A stretch of 64,000 bases of DNA from Novosphingobium sp. ST904 (lineage in GTDB: Bacteria > Pseudomonadota > Alphaproteobacteria > Sphingomonadales > Sphingomonadaceae). The notes beneath the pieces were generated by a model. The model was not told the origin of the DNA. It was given only the letters and a program-made list of their open reading frames with translations, and made no database searches. Below are positions 23,825-33,428 of the stretch, in pieces. How positions within the stretch are numbered: the stretch's first letter is position 1; every line of letters begins with the position of its first letter. The translations under genes were made by a program, and so were the position numbers. The stretch lies in the NCBI RefSeq assembly GCF_001298105.1, contig NZ_LGJH01000164.1, positions 1 to 64,000 on the forward strand, in the 5' to 3' direction.

Positions 23825-24922
23825 TCACCCCATCACTGCGCTGCTCTCATAGACCAGCCGCACCAGTTCCGCTTGTCCGCGCACGCCCAGCTTGGCGTAG
23901 AGCCGCTTGGAATAGTTGCGCGCGGTTTCAAGCGTCAGATTCATCCGCTCCGCCGCTTCGGCGATGGAGTGGCCGCCCGCCAGCGCCATGGCCAGTTCCG
24001 CTTCGCGTCGGGGCAGGTCGAAAATCTCGGCCAGCCGTTCGGGGCCATGCTCCGAATGCGGTTGGGGCAGGGTGCAGAGCGCCACCAGCGCGGGAGCCGC
24101 GAGTGCCTCGGTATTTTCGGCCGGCATCAGCAGCGCTTCGACATGCGGCTTTTCCCGCAGCAGCAGTGGCCGCGCCTGCGCCAAGCGATCATGCGCCATC
24201 TCGGTCGCCGCTGCCGCGAGCCTGCGTTCGGCGGCAAGGTCGAGCCCGAGCACACGCTCGCCGGGGCGCAACACGGCGCCGCAATGCCGCTGCCAGAATT
24301 CGGTAAGCGCCGGATCGGCCGCCAGTACGCGCGCTTCCGCATCGAGCAGCATCCAGCCCTTTCCGGTTCGCTCCAGCCCCATGGCGTTGATCCGGGCCGC
24401 GAGCCGGTCACGGTCCATGGAAACGAGATTCTCCACGGCGATCGCCACATAAGGCGCGAGGTTGGAAAGCAGTGCGCCGTCGGCTGCGGAGCAATCGCGC
24501 GCGCGGGCCATCAGCAGCCAGGCGCTATAGTGTTCGCCGCCGGCGATCCGCACCACCCGTTCGTCGCCGATGCCCAGTTTGGCCATGCGCCGGTTGCGAT
24601 CGGCCCGTGCTGCCGGGTCGTGATCGATCATTTCGCCTATCGAATAGACCCGGCCCGGCCTCAGGCTGTCATAGAGGTAGCGGTCGAGATCGAATGGGCC
24701 CTGCAACTGCGATTCGCGGGCGCGTTTGCGCAGGTCGATTCCGGCGTAGCTGTCGACGATTGCGGCGTGCGGACCATCGCCCATGCGAAGGATCAGGCTG
24801 ACGTAATCGGCTTGGGTGCGCCGGCGCACTCTTTCCAGAAATGTCGAAAAGCGCGGATTTTCGGCATTTCCCTGAAAGAGCGGGATCAGGAGATCGGTCT
24901 CGTCGTTGCTGGTAAGGGCCAT
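23825..24922 (-). CDS. LuxR-type helix-turn-helix regulator
   Basis: The start at 24922 (MALTSNDETDLLIPLFQG) is chosen because the protein family begins near this sequence; an in-frame ATG 11 codons upstream is possible. The 365-residue protein has an N-terminal sensor-like region and a C-terminal LuxR DNA-binding domain: LAEIFDLPRREAELAMALAGGHSIAEAAERMNLTLETARNYSKRLYAKLGVRGQAELVRLV. It is divergent from cysD across 105 bases, and convergent with the MBL gene. It may regulate either side; sulfur-responsive control of cysDNCQ is only a positional guess. Confidence 0.8.
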   Translation of the reverse strand: MALTSNDETDLLIPLFQGNAENPRFSTFLERVRRRTQADYVSLILRMGDGPHAAIVDSYAGIDLRKRARESQLQGPFDLDRYLYDSLRPGRVYSIGEMIDHDPAARADRNRRMAKLGIGDERVVRIAGGEHYSAWLLMARARDCSAADGALLSNLAPYVAIAVENLVSMDRDRLAARINAMGLERTGKGWMLLDAEARVLAADPALTEFWQRHCGAVLRPGERVLGLDLAAERRLAAAATEMAHDRLAQARPLLLREKPHVEALLMPAENTEALAAPALVALCTLPQPHSEHGPERLAEIFDLPRREAELAMALAGGHSIAEAAERMNLTLETARNYSKRLYAKLGVRGQAELVRLVYESSAVMG

Positions 24923-25027
24923 GCCCTCCCATATGGGAGTTCGCGCGAATGTCATCCCTGCGATTCGGAATCGGGACAGTTTGAAACCCAGCCAACAGGG
25001 CACATGCCCAGGGCAGAGGAAGACCTG

Positions 25028-25930
25028 ATGAAAACACTCACGCATCTGGAGCGTCTCGAAGCCGAGAGCATCCACATCATCCGCGAAGTCGTCGCCGAGG
25101 CCGAAAAGCCGGTGATGCTTTATTCGGTGGGCAAGGACAGCGCGGTGATGCTGCACCTTGCCCGCAAGGCCTTCTATCCCTCGCCGCCGCCGTTCCCGCT
25201 GCTCCACGTCGACACGACCTGGAAGTTCAAGGCGATGTACGAGCTGCGCGACAAGATGGCGCGTGAAAGCGGTATGGAACTGCTGGTCTACCAGAACCCC
25301 GAAGCGGCCGAGAAGGGCATCAATCCCTTCGACCACGGCGCGCTCCACACCGACATGTGGAAGACGGAAGGTCTGAAGCAGGCGCTCGACAAGTACGGCT
25401 TCGACGCGGCCTTCGGCGGCGCCCGTCGCGACGAGGAGAAGAGCCGCGCCAAGGAGCGTATCTTCTCGTTCCGCACGTCCTCGCACGGCTGGGACCCGAA
25501 GAACCAGCGCCCGGAACTGTGGAACCTCTACAATGCCCGCAAGGCGCGTGGCGAATCGATCCGCGTTTTCCCGATCTCCAACTGGACCGAGCTGGATATC
25601 TGGCAGTACATCCACCTCAACGACATTCCGATCGTGCCGCTCTACTTCGCGGACAAGCGCCCCACGGTGGAGCGTGACGGGATGCTGCTGATGGTCGATG
25701 ACGAGCGCTTCCCGCTCCAGCCCGGCGAGGTTCCGGTCGAACGCTCGATCCGCTTCCGCACGCTCGGCTGCTATCCGCTGACCGGCGCGGTGGAGAGCGA
25801 GGCGAAGACGCTTCCCGAAGTGATCCAGGAAACGCTCCTCACCACCACCTCGGAGCGGCAGGGCCGCGCCATCGACAAGGACGCCGGCGGTGCCGGCATG
25901 GAAGTCAAGAAGCAGCAGGGGTACTTCTGA
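25028..25930 (+). CDS. cysD: Sulfate adenylyltransferase subunit 2
   Basis: CysD, with the GTPase CysN, forms adenosine 5'-phosphosulfate (APS) from ATP and sulfate. The 300-residue protein has the PP-loop YSVGKDSAVMLHLARKAF near residue 36, LHVDTTWKF, GGARRDEEKSRAKERIFSFR and PISNWTELDIWQYI, all typical. The ATG at 25028 is preceded by AGGAAG; an ATG eight codons upstream is possible. The stop TGATG overlaps the cysNC start by one base, so subunits are translationally coupled. Confidence 0.96.
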   Translation: MKTLTHLERLEAESIHIIREVVAEAEKPVMLYSVGKDSAVMLHLARKAFYPSPPPFPLLHVDTTWKFKAMYELRDKMARESGMELLVYQNPEAAEKGINPFDHGALHTDMWKTEGLKQALDKYGFDAAFGGARRDEEKSRAKERIFSFRTSSHGWDPKNQRPELWNLYNARKARGESIRVFPISNWTELDIWQYIHLNDIPIVPLYFADKRPTVERDGMLLMVDDERFPLQPGEVPVERSIRFRTLGCYPLTGAVESEAKTLPEVIQETLLTTTSERQGRAIDKDAGGAGMEVKKQQGYF

Positions 25931-27888
25931 TGGGACAGAGCGACACTGAAACGGTGCAGAACGCCACCAAGGAAGCCGTCTACGTCACCGACCAGCTGAT
26001 TGCGGACGATATCGACGCTTACCTCGTCCAGCACGAGCACAAGACGATGCTCCGCTTCATCACGTGCGGCAGCGTTGATGACGGCAAGTCCACCTTGATC
26101 GGGCGCCTGCTTTACGATTCGAAGATGATCTTCGAGGATCAGCTGGACGCGCTCCAGTCGGATTCCAAGAAGGTCGGCACGCAGGGGCAGGAGATCGACT
26201 TCGCGCTGCTGGTCGACGGTCTTGCCGCAGAGCGTGAGCAGGGCATCACCATCGACGTGGCCTATCGCTTCTTCAACACCGAGAAGCGCAAGTTCATCGT
26301 TGCCGACTGCCCGGGCCACGAACAGTACACCCGCAACATGGTCACCGGCGCCTCCACCGCTGACCTTGCGGTGATCCTGATCGATGCGCGCAAGGGCGTG
26401 CTGGTGCAGACGCGCCGCCACTCGTACCTGTGCCACCTGATCGGCATCAAGAACATCGTCCTTGCGGTCAACAAGATGGACCTCGTGGACTACAGCCAGG
26501 AAGTCTTCGACAAGATCCTGGCGGACTATACCGAGTTCGCGCAGTCGATCGGGATCGAGAGCTTCACCGCGCTGCCGATCTCGGGCTTCAAGGGCGACAA
26601 CATCACCACGCTGTCGGACAAGACCCCGTGGTACAAGGCGCCGCAGTATGCGGGCATTCCGCTGGTCGAGCATCTCGAAACCGTCGAAGTGCTGTCCTCG
26701 GTCGATGCCGACAAGCCGCTGCGCCTGCCGGTGCAGTGGGTGAACCGTCCCAACCTCGACTTCCGCGGATTCTCTGGCCTGATCGCCACGGGTTCGGTCA
26801 AGCCGGGCGACAAGATCCGCGTCCTGCCCTCGGGCAAGACCAGCTCGGTCACCCGCGTCGTCACTTATGACGGCGATCTCGACGAAGCGGTGGCCGGTCA
26901 GTCCGTCACCGTCTGCTTCGCGGACGAGATCGACTGTTCGCGCGGATCGGTGATCTCCATAGCCGACAATCCCCCGCAGAGCGCCGACCAGTTCGAGGCG
27001 ACTTTCGTGTGGATGGCCGACGAGGCCATGGTTCCGGGGCGTGCCTACTGGCTCAAGCTCGGCACGCAGATGGTCTCGGCAACGGTTCAGGAGCCGAAGT
27101 ACGAAGTCAACGTCAACACGATGGAGAAGCTGGCGGCCAAGACGCTGGAGCTGAACTCGATCGGCGTGGCGGAACTGACCACCGACAAGCAGCTGGTGTT
27201 CGAGGCCTATGCCGACAACCGCACGCTGGGCGGCTTCATCCTGATCGACAAGATGACCAACGCCACGGTGGCGGCGGGCATGATCCACTTCTCGCTGCGC
27301 CGTTCGCAGAACGTGCACTGGCAGGCCGTGGACATCGACCGCAAGCAGCATGCGGGCCTGAAGAACCAGCGCCCGGCAGTGCTGTGGTTCACCGGCCTTT
27401 CGGGCTCCGGCAAGTCGACCATCGCCAACCTCGTCGAGAAGAAGCTGCACCGGATGAACCGGCACACCTTCCTGCTCGATGGCGATAACGTGCGCCATGG
27501 CCTGAACAAGGACCTGGGCTTCACCGAGGCCGACCGCATCGAGAATATCCGCCGCGTGGGCGAAGTCTCGAAGCTGATGACCGACGCGGGCCTGATCGTC
27601 ATCACCGCTTTCATCTCGCCGTTCCAGGCGGATCGCGAGATGGTGCGGGCAATGTTGCCCGAAGGCGAGTTCTTCGAAGTGTTCATCGACACACCGCTGA
27701 AGGTGGCCGAGGCGCGCGACGTCAAGGGTCTCTACAAGAAGGCGCGTTCGGGCGAGCTGAAGAACTTCACCGGCATCGACAGCCCCTACGAGGCGCCGCG
27801 CAATCCGGAAATCCGCATCGACACCACGGCGATCTCGCCGGAAGATGCGGCCAACCTGATCGTCGACACCCTGCTGGGAGACGCCTGA
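25930..27888 (+). CDS. cysNC: Bifunctional CysN GTPase / APS kinase CysC
   Basis: The 652-residue fusion has an N-terminal EF-Tu-like GTPase with G1 SVDDGKSTLIGRLLYDSK near residue 48, DCPGHEQYTRNM (G3) and NKMD (G4), followed by two beta-barrel domains. The C-terminal APS kinase (from about residue 475) carries the P-loop GLSGSGKSTIANL near residue 489 and DGDNVRHGLNKDLGF. It couples GTP hydrolysis to APS formation and then phosphorylates APS to PAPS. It is tightly coupled to cysD and cysQ by one-base overlaps. PAPS serves both sulfate assimilation and sulfotransferases. Confidence 0.96.
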   Translation: MGQSDTETVQNATKEAVYVTDQLIADDIDAYLVQHEHKTMLRFITCGSVDDGKSTLIGRLLYDSKMIFEDQLDALQSDSKKVGTQGQEIDFALLVDGLAAEREQGITIDVAYRFFNTEKRKFIVADCPGHEQYTRNMVTGASTADLAVILIDARKGVLVQTRRHSYLCHLIGIKNIVLAVNKMDLVDYSQEVFDKILADYTEFAQSIGIESFTALPISGFKGDNITTLSDKTPWYKAPQYAGIPLVEHLETVEVLSSVDADKPLRLPVQWVNRPNLDFRGFSGLIATGSVKPGDKIRVLPSGKTSSVTRVVTYDGDLDEAVAGQSVTVCFADEIDCSRGSVISIADNPPQSADQFEATFVWMADEAMVPGRAYWLKLGTQMVSATVQEPKYEVNVNTMEKLAAKTLELNSIGVAELTTDKQLVFEAYADNRTLGGFILIDKMTNATVAAGMIHFSLRRSQNVHWQAVDIDRKQHAGLKNQRPAVLWFTGLSGSGKSTIANLVEKKLHRMNRHTFLLDGDNVRHGLNKDLGFTEADRIENIRRVGEVSKLMTDAGLIVITAFISPFQADREMVRAMLPEGEFFEVFIDTPLKVAEARDVKGLYKKARSGELKNFTGIDSPYEAPRNPEIRIDTTAISPEDAANLIVDTLLGDA

Positions 27889-28629
27889 TGACGGTGGCCA
27901 ACGACGGCGATCTCGCCGCGCATCTGGCGCAAGTGGCGGGGAAGATCCTGCTCGACGTGCGGGCTTCCGGCCTGTTCGAAGGCAAGTCGCTGGGCAAGGC
28001 GGGGGACCAGACCGCCAACCAGTTCCTCTGCCACGCCCTTCGCGAGCAGCGGCCCGAGGACGGGCTGCTCTCCGAAGAGGAGAAGGACAATGCCGAGCGC
28101 CTGAGCAAGGAGCGGGTGTGGATCGTCGATCCGGTCGACGGCACCCGCGAATATGGCGAGGAGCGCGCCGACTGGGCGGTTCATGTCGGCATGGCGGTGG
28201 ACGGCGTGCCGGTGCTGGGCGCGGTGGCGCTGCCGGGCGCAGGGGTGGTCCTGCGTTCGGATCAGCCGGGTGAGATCCCTGCGGCGCCGGAAGTGCTCCG
28301 CATGGTCGTCAGCCGCACGCGTCCCGCCAGGGAAGCGACCGGCGTGGCCGAAGCCCATCGGCGCCGAACTGGTGCCGATGGGTTCGGCCGGAGCCAAGGC
28401 CATGGCGATCCTGCGCGGGGAGGCGGATATCTATCTGCACTCCGGCGGTCAGTACGAATGGGATAGCTGCGCGCCGGCGGCCGTTGCACGGGGCTGGGGC
28501 CTGCATGTCTCGCGCATCGACGGCAGCCCGCTGGTCTACAATCAGGAGGACGTCTATATGCCGGACCTGCTGATCTGCCGCAAGGAACACGCGGCGCTGG
28601 TGCTGGAGAAGGTCAAGGACTTCCTCTGA
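27888..28629 (+). CDS. cysQ: 3'(2'),5'-bisphosphate nucleotidase CysQ, reading frame interrupted
   Basis: CysQ hydrolyses PAP (and PAPS) to AMP, removing the by-product of PAPS use. Starting at 27888 the product contains LLSEEEKDNAERL and the inositol-monophosphatase-like metal motif WIVDPVDGTREYGE near residue 83, then in the next frame IGAELVPMGSAGAKAMAILRGEADIYLH and EWDSCAPAAVARGWG, the second family motif. The frame breaks at 28354-28356, where one C too many (GAAGCCCATC) separates the halves; removal gives 246 residues. It is the last gene of cysD-cysNC-cysQ. A sequencing insertion is the simplest reading. Confidence 0.85.
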
Positions 28630-28703
28630 GGACAAGCTGATCAACATTGTCGTTTAGTAGTGTCGCCGCTATGCTCGCCCGTTCAACAGCAGAAGGGGTG
28701 AGC

Positions 28704-29369
28704 ATGGAGGCGAGAGTACGAAGGACGCGCGACCCGGTCGCCACGCGCGGGGCTATTCTCGACGCCGCGGCAAACCTGCTGGCCAAGGATGGGCCCGAGG
28801 GCGTCAGTCTCTCTGCCGTGGCCCATCTTGCAGCGGTCAACCGCGGGACGGCATACCAGCATTTCGAAACGCGCGAGAAACTGGTCGAGGCGACCATTCA
28901 ATGGGTGTCTGACAAGCTGTTCCGCGCCGTTTTCGGTGATCCTGAAACGATCGGCGAACGGCGGGTGGAGGAAGTCGATCCCGTGGCGCTTACGGATCGA
29001 CTGGCCGATTTCGCGATGGATAACCCGGATATCTGCCGCGTCTGGCTTCAGCAGGTGCTGGCCTCGCCGGACCCGAGCCAGGACCCGTTCTGGCGTGAGT
29101 ATTGCGGCTCGCTGGGCCGTTTCGCCGCCACCGATCTCGCCGAGCCGGGAATCGATTTCGAGGTGTTCTCGGTGGTGAATCTGGCAGGCGTGTTCTTCTG
29201 GCCGATCCTGGCGCGCTCGAGTGCGGGCGGGGAAGCCGAACGGCGCGAGCTTTCACGTCGCTATTCCCGCGAAATTCTGCGACTTTCGATGTATGGTGCG
29301 ATGCGTTCGCGTGCCTTTCCCAAGGTTGCCGATCTGCTGGCCGCGCAAGGGGTGTCGGCCGGTTCGTGA
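28704..29369 (+). CDS. TetR-family transcriptional regulator
   Basis: The ATG at 28704, preceded by AAGGGGTG, gives 221 residues; upstream TTG or GTG codons are less likely. The N-terminal HTH is clear: TRGAILDAAANLLAKDGPEGVSLSAVAHLAAVNRGTAYQHFETREKLVEA. The C-terminal ligand domain is unassigned. It lies between cysQ and the acrylyl-CoA reductase gene, both on the same strand, and may govern the downstream acuI-like and acyl-CoA ligase genes. Confidence 0.85.
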   Translation: MEARVRRTRDPVATRGAILDAAANLLAKDGPEGVSLSAVAHLAAVNRGTAYQHFETREKLVEATIQWVSDKLFRAVFGDPETIGERRVEEVDPVALTDRLADFAMDNPDICRVWLQQVLASPDPSQDPFWREYCGSLGRFAATDLAEPGIDFEVFSVVNLAGVFFWPILARSSAGGEAERRELSRRYSREILRLSMYGAMRSRAFPKVADLLAAQGVSAGS

Positions 29370-29520
29370 GACCATGATACCCTGCCCGTGATGTGACTTC
29401 GCCAAGGCGATGCCATGCCCTGGCGGCATTGACGCAGGGCGGCATTTTCCCTTTCAGCTTGGACCTGAAACGTCGCAGGGGCCGCCATGCATGGCCGCCC
29501 GGACTGACAGGGAGTTTGCC

Positions 29521-30504
29521 ATGTTTTCCGCTATCGTGATCGACAAGAACGATGAGGGCCAGACCGTCACTCTGCAGCAGCTCGACGAAGCTTCGCTGCC
29601 CGAAGGTGACGTGACGATCGACGTTGCATTCTCGACGCTCAACTTCAAGGACGGCCTTGCCGTCACCGGCGCTTCGCCTGTCGTGCGCAAGTTCCCGATG
29701 GTGCCGGGCATCGATCTGGTCGGCACCGTATCCGATAGCAGCCACGCCGATTGGAAGGCCGGTGACACCGTCGTGCTCAACGGCTGGGGCGTTGGCGAAG
29801 GGCACTGGGGCGGGCTCGCGCAGAAGGCCCGCCTGAAGGGCGACTGGCTGGTTCCGCTGCCTTCGGCATTCACGCCGGCGCAGGCCATGGCGATCGGCAC
29901 GGCCGGCTATACCGCTGCGCTTTGCGTGGATGCATTGGTGGACTGGGGCGTGACGCCCGATCAGGGCGAAGTGCTTGTCACCGGCGCCACCGGCGGCGTG
30001 GGCTCGGTTGCCATCGCCATCCTCAAGAAGCTCGGCTTCTCGGTTGCAGCGCTGACCGGCAAGGCGGCAGAGGCCGACTATCTCAAGGCACTCGGCGCCG
30101 AAACGATCATCGACCGTGCGGAACTCGCCGAAAAGGGCAAGCCGCTCCAGCGCGAGCGCTGGGCTGGTGTGATCGACACTGCCGGCAGCCACACGCTGGC
30201 CAATGCCTGCGCGCAGACGAAGTACGGCGGCGCGGTTGCCGCTTGCGGCCTGGCGCAGGGCTTCGACCTGCCGGCGACCGTCATGCCCTTCATCCTGCGC
30301 GGCGTTGCGCTGCTGGGGATCGACAGCGTGATGGCGCCCAAGGCCAAGCGCCTCAAGGCATGGGATCGCCTCGCCAAGGATCTCGACCCTTCCGCGCTCG
30401 AAACCATCGGCCAGACCATTGCCCTGGGCGACGCCATCGAGGCTGCGAAGAAGTTCATGTCCGGTGAGGTCAAGGGCCGTTACATCGTCGACGTGAACGC
30501 CTGA
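29521..30504 (+). CDS. acuI: Acrylyl-CoA reductase family protein (AcuI/YhdH)
   Basis: The 327-residue zinc-free MDR enzyme starts MFSAIVIDKNDEGQTVTLQQLDEASLPEGDV, and contains FSTLNFKDGLAVTG, PGIDLVGTV, GWGVGEGHWGGLAQKAR, the NADPH site VTGATGGVGSVAIAILKKLG, and the C-terminal GRYIVDVNA. These are hallmarks of AcuI, which reduces acryloyl-CoA to propionyl-CoA with NADPH. This detoxifies acryloyl-CoA arising from propionate-type or DMSP catabolism. The role of this copy beside a fatty-acyl-CoA ligase is consistent with acyl-CoA catabolism. Confidence 0.9.
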   Translation: MFSAIVIDKNDEGQTVTLQQLDEASLPEGDVTIDVAFSTLNFKDGLAVTGASPVVRKFPMVPGIDLVGTVSDSSHADWKAGDTVVLNGWGVGEGHWGGLAQKARLKGDWLVPLPSAFTPAQAMAIGTAGYTAALCVDALVDWGVTPDQGEVLVTGATGGVGSVAIAILKKLGFSVAALTGKAAEADYLKALGAETIIDRAELAEKGKPLQRERWAGVIDTAGSHTLANACAQTKYGGAVAACGLAQGFDLPATVMPFILRGVALLGIDSVMAPKAKRLKAWDRLAKDLDPSALETIGQTIALGDAIEAAKKFMSGEVKGRYIVDVNA

Positions 30505-30575
30505 CGCAGCCCGGAACGCGCGGTTGAGGGAACCGGCCGCCGTTCCGACCTTCATGGGAGAAGGAAGGGGGCACG

Positions 30576-32309
30576 ATGCGCCTTTCCGCAGGATACGACG
30601 AGGACGGCATGGTCGAGGTCACGGAAGGCTTGTCCATCGCGCGCGGGATCGCGCTCGAGGACGAACAGGGCATCGGCCCGCTCACGCTCGGGGGTTTCGT
30701 TCGCGAAGTGACCGCACGCCATGGTCCGGCGGAAGCGGCGGTCATCCATCTGGAAGACCGGGTGGAACGCTGGACTTACGACGATCTCTGGGCACGATCG
30801 ATGGAAGTGGCCCGCGCGCTCATGGCTTGCGGCGTCGGCAAGGGAACGCGCGTCGGCGTACTGGCAACGAACCGGCTGGAATTCCTTTCAGGCGTGTTCG
30901 GTACGGCCCTTGCGGGCGGTGTCGCCATGACGGTGAGCACGTTCTTCACCCCGGCCGAACTCGAAACCGTGCTGCAGATGGGCGGATGCTCGGTGCTGCT
31001 GCTCGAACGCCGCGTCCTCAAGAAGGACTTCGCGCAAATCCTCGTCGATCTCGAACCGCAGATCGGCTCGGCCGCGCCCGGCGAAGTGGCTTCGACAAGG
31101 TTCCCGTTCCTGCGTCATCTCGCGGTGATCGACAGCGATGAGGGGCTCGGTGCGATCGAGGGCTGGAGCACGTTCCTTGCCCGCGGCGATGCAATCGATC
31201 CCGCGCTTGTCGATGCGGCTGCCGCCTCCGTTCAGCCCAGCGATCCCGGAGTGCTGTTCTTCTCGTCCGGGTCCACCGGCAAGGCCAAAGGCATCCTTTC
31301 CGCCCATCGCGGGGTCTGCCTGCAGCTTTGGCGCTGGCCGCAGTGGTACGCCGTTACCGAGCCGCCGCGCACATGGTCGGCCAACGGCTTCTTCTGGTCT
31401 GGCAATTTCTCGATGGCGCTCGGCGGAACGCTCGGATCGGGTGGGTCGCTGGTGCTCCAGCGCTGGTTCGATGCGGCGGAAGCGTTGACCCTGATGGAAG
31501 CGGAACGGGCCACGATGATGCTCGCCTGGCCGCATCAGTGGGCCCAGCTCATCGCCGCGCCGAACTACGAGAGCGTCGATCTTTCGGCGATGCACTACAT
31601 CGACGCTGCTACACCTTGCGCGCAGCACCCCACGATCAACACCCGGTGGCGCGAGCCGGCGCAGGCTTTCGGCAATACCGAGACGTTCACCCTGATCTCC
31701 GTCTTCCCTTCGGGTACACCGGAAGACGTGGCGGGCAAGTCCCATGGACTGCCGACTGCGGGCTCCACGATCAAGGTCGTCGATCCGCTCACAGGGGTGA
31801 CGATGCCGCTTGGCGAGCGCGGCGAGATCGCCGTGAAGGGCCCCACGCTGATGCTGGGCTATCTCGGCGTGCCGCTCGACGAGACGCTTGACGGCGAAGG
31901 CTTCCTGCGCACGGCCGACGGCGGCTACATCGATGCGCAGGGCCGCCTGTTCTGGGAAGGCCGCCTCAACGACATCATCAAGACCGGGGGCGCCAACGTC
32001 TCCCCGCTGGAGATCGACGAGGTTATCCGCGCCCATCCGCAAGTGAAGGTGTCGCAGACGGTCGGCGTGCCGGACGAACTGCTGGGCGAGCTTGTCGTCA
32101 CCTGCATCGTTCCGGTGGAAGGGACCAACCCCGAAGGTGCCTCGATCCGCGATTTCGCGAAGGAAAAGCTCGCCAGCTACAAGGTGCCGCGCCGCATCCT
32201 GTTCGTTGCCGAGAGCGATCTCAAGACAACCGGCAGCGCGAAAATCAAGACGGCCGACTTGCGCAAGCTCGCCGCCGAACGACTTGAGGCCGAAGGCGCG
32301 CTGGGCTGA
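30576..32309 (+). CDS. AMP-forming acyl-CoA ligase
   Basis: The 577-residue protein belongs to the ANL superfamily, which activates a carboxylic acid to acyl-AMP and then acyl-CoA. Motifs in order: VLFFSSGSTGKAKGILSAHRG (ATP loop, near residue 225), the A5-like FGNTET, DGGYIDAQGRLFWEGRLNDIIKTGG (A7/A8) and the catalytic-lysine region TTGSAKIKTADLR. The long N-terminal extension of about 40 residues precedes TLGGFVREVTARHG. The acid substrate (fatty, aryl or sterol-side-chain) cannot be deduced. It is followed after 16 bases by an NTF2-like gene. Confidence 0.9.
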   Translation: MRLSAGYDEDGMVEVTEGLSIARGIALEDEQGIGPLTLGGFVREVTARHGPAEAAVIHLEDRVERWTYDDLWARSMEVARALMACGVGKGTRVGVLATNRLEFLSGVFGTALAGGVAMTVSTFFTPAELETVLQMGGCSVLLLERRVLKKDFAQILVDLEPQIGSAAPGEVASTRFPFLRHLAVIDSDEGLGAIEGWSTFLARGDAIDPALVDAAAASVQPSDPGVLFFSSGSTGKAKGILSAHRGVCLQLWRWPQWYAVTEPPRTWSANGFFWSGNFSMALGGTLGSGGSLVLQRWFDAAEALTLMEAERATMMLAWPHQWAQLIAAPNYESVDLSAMHYIDAATPCAQHPTINTRWREPAQAFGNTETFTLISVFPSGTPEDVAGKSHGLPTAGSTIKVVDPLTGVTMPLGERGEIAVKGPTLMLGYLGVPLDETLDGEGFLRTADGGYIDAQGRLFWEGRLNDIIKTGGANVSPLEIDEVIRAHPQVKVSQTVGVPDELLGELVVTCIVPVEGTNPEGASIRDFAKEKLASYKVPRRILFVAESDLKTTGSAKIKTADLRKLAAERLEAEGALG

Positions 32310-32325
32310 ACCGGAGAAAGACGCG

Positions 32326-32754
32326 ATGGCAATGCAGGCACCCGATTTCGCCGACTGGCTGGCAATCTGCAATCTCAAGGCCTTGTACTGCCGCCTGCTC
32401 GACACCAAGGACTGGGACGGCTGGGCAAGCCTTTTCACAGAGGACTGCGTAATCGACACGAGGCCGGCCGGCGGCACCGTCGAGGAAGGGCGGGACCGTT
32501 TCGTGAGTATGGTGCGCCACTCGCTATCCGATGCAAAGACGGCACACCAGATTCACTCGCCCGAAATCACGATCGACGGTGATATCGCGCAAGTCGTCTG
32601 GGCCATGCAGGACCGTGTCATCAAGGGCGACTTTGCCCTGACGGGCTATGGCCATTATCACGAGACCTGCGTGCGAACCCCGGACGGCTGGAAGATTGCC
32701 CGGCAAACGCTTTCGCGTCTTATCGTGGACATGGCCGCGTCGCCGGGGGTGTAG
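32326..32754 (+). CDS. SnoaL-like (NTF2-fold) protein
   Basis: The 142-residue protein starts MAMQAPDFADWLAICNLKALYCRLLDTKDWDGWASLFTEDCVID, the classic NTF2-like cone fold opening, and ends WKIARQTLSRLIVDMA. Many members are small isomerases, hydratases or dehydratases acting on steroids or polyketides; others are non-catalytic. It lies 16 bases after the acyl-CoA ligase, in the same transcript. Confidence 0.8.
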   Translation: MAMQAPDFADWLAICNLKALYCRLLDTKDWDGWASLFTEDCVIDTRPAGGTVEEGRDRFVSMVRHSLSDAKTAHQIHSPEITIDGDIAQVVWAMQDRVIKGDFALTGYGHYHETCVRTPDGWKIARQTLSRLIVDMAASPGV

Positions 32755-32840
32755 CGGCAGGATGTAGCGCCGGGGCGGTCGATTGCAGGCCTGCATGAAT
32801 TCGCTCGCCAATACTAAGCACGCCTACTAGTTTGCTGCCG

Positions 32841-33287
32841 ATGGAACGCAGGATCGGCACCGTCCTTTCGCAAGTGGCGCGCTTGATGCGCCGTTCTTTC
32901 GATGAGCGGGCGAGGGCGATAGGAGTCACCCGTCCGCAGTGGCAGGTGCTCAGCGTGTTGCACCGCATGGAAGGCATCAACCAGGGCGGCCTTGCCGAAA
33001 TTCTCGAAGTCGAACCGATCACGGCCGGGCGCATGATCGATCGCATGCAGGATGGCGGCCTGGTGGAACGCCGGGCGGATCCGGCGGACCGGCGGGCCTG
33101 GCGGCTCTATCTCACTGCGCGCGGCTGCGAACTGCTGGAACAGCTCCAGCCGTTGGCGGAGGAAACCGCCGATCTGGCGCTGGAGGGACTGCCCGAAGGG
33201 GACAAGGAGCGTATGCTCGAAATGCTGGAAAAGATGCGCTTGAACCTGACGCGCAACCGCGCGTCGGACGCCTCCGGCCAAGGGTGA
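32841..33287 (+). CDS. MarR-family transcriptional regulator
   Basis: The 148-residue winged-helix protein (MERRIGTVLSQVARLMRRSFDERA...) contains RPQWQVLSVLHRMEGINQGGLAEILEVEPITAGRMIDRMQDGGLVERRADPADRRAWRLYLT, the MarR DNA-binding core and wing. No strong ribosome site is seen; a TTG three codons upstream is a possible start. It lies ahead of an SDR-aldehyde dehydrogenase pair that it may control. Confidence 0.85.
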   Translation: MERRIGTVLSQVARLMRRSFDERARAIGVTRPQWQVLSVLHRMEGINQGGLAEILEVEPITAGRMIDRMQDGGLVERRADPADRRAWRLYLTARGCELLEQLQPLAEETADLALEGLPEGDKERMLEMLEKMRLNLTRNRASDASGQG

Positions 33288-33428
33288 ACCGGGCAGCGCG
33301 AAGGCATCGCCGGGACGCTCCCGTCGAACCATCGTGGCCGCGATAGGCGGCGGCTTGCGCAAGGGTTAGTGTTCAGGAAATCGTGCCGGCAAGGACCGGC
33401 ACTCGAAAGCCGTAATCTGGGAGGATGC

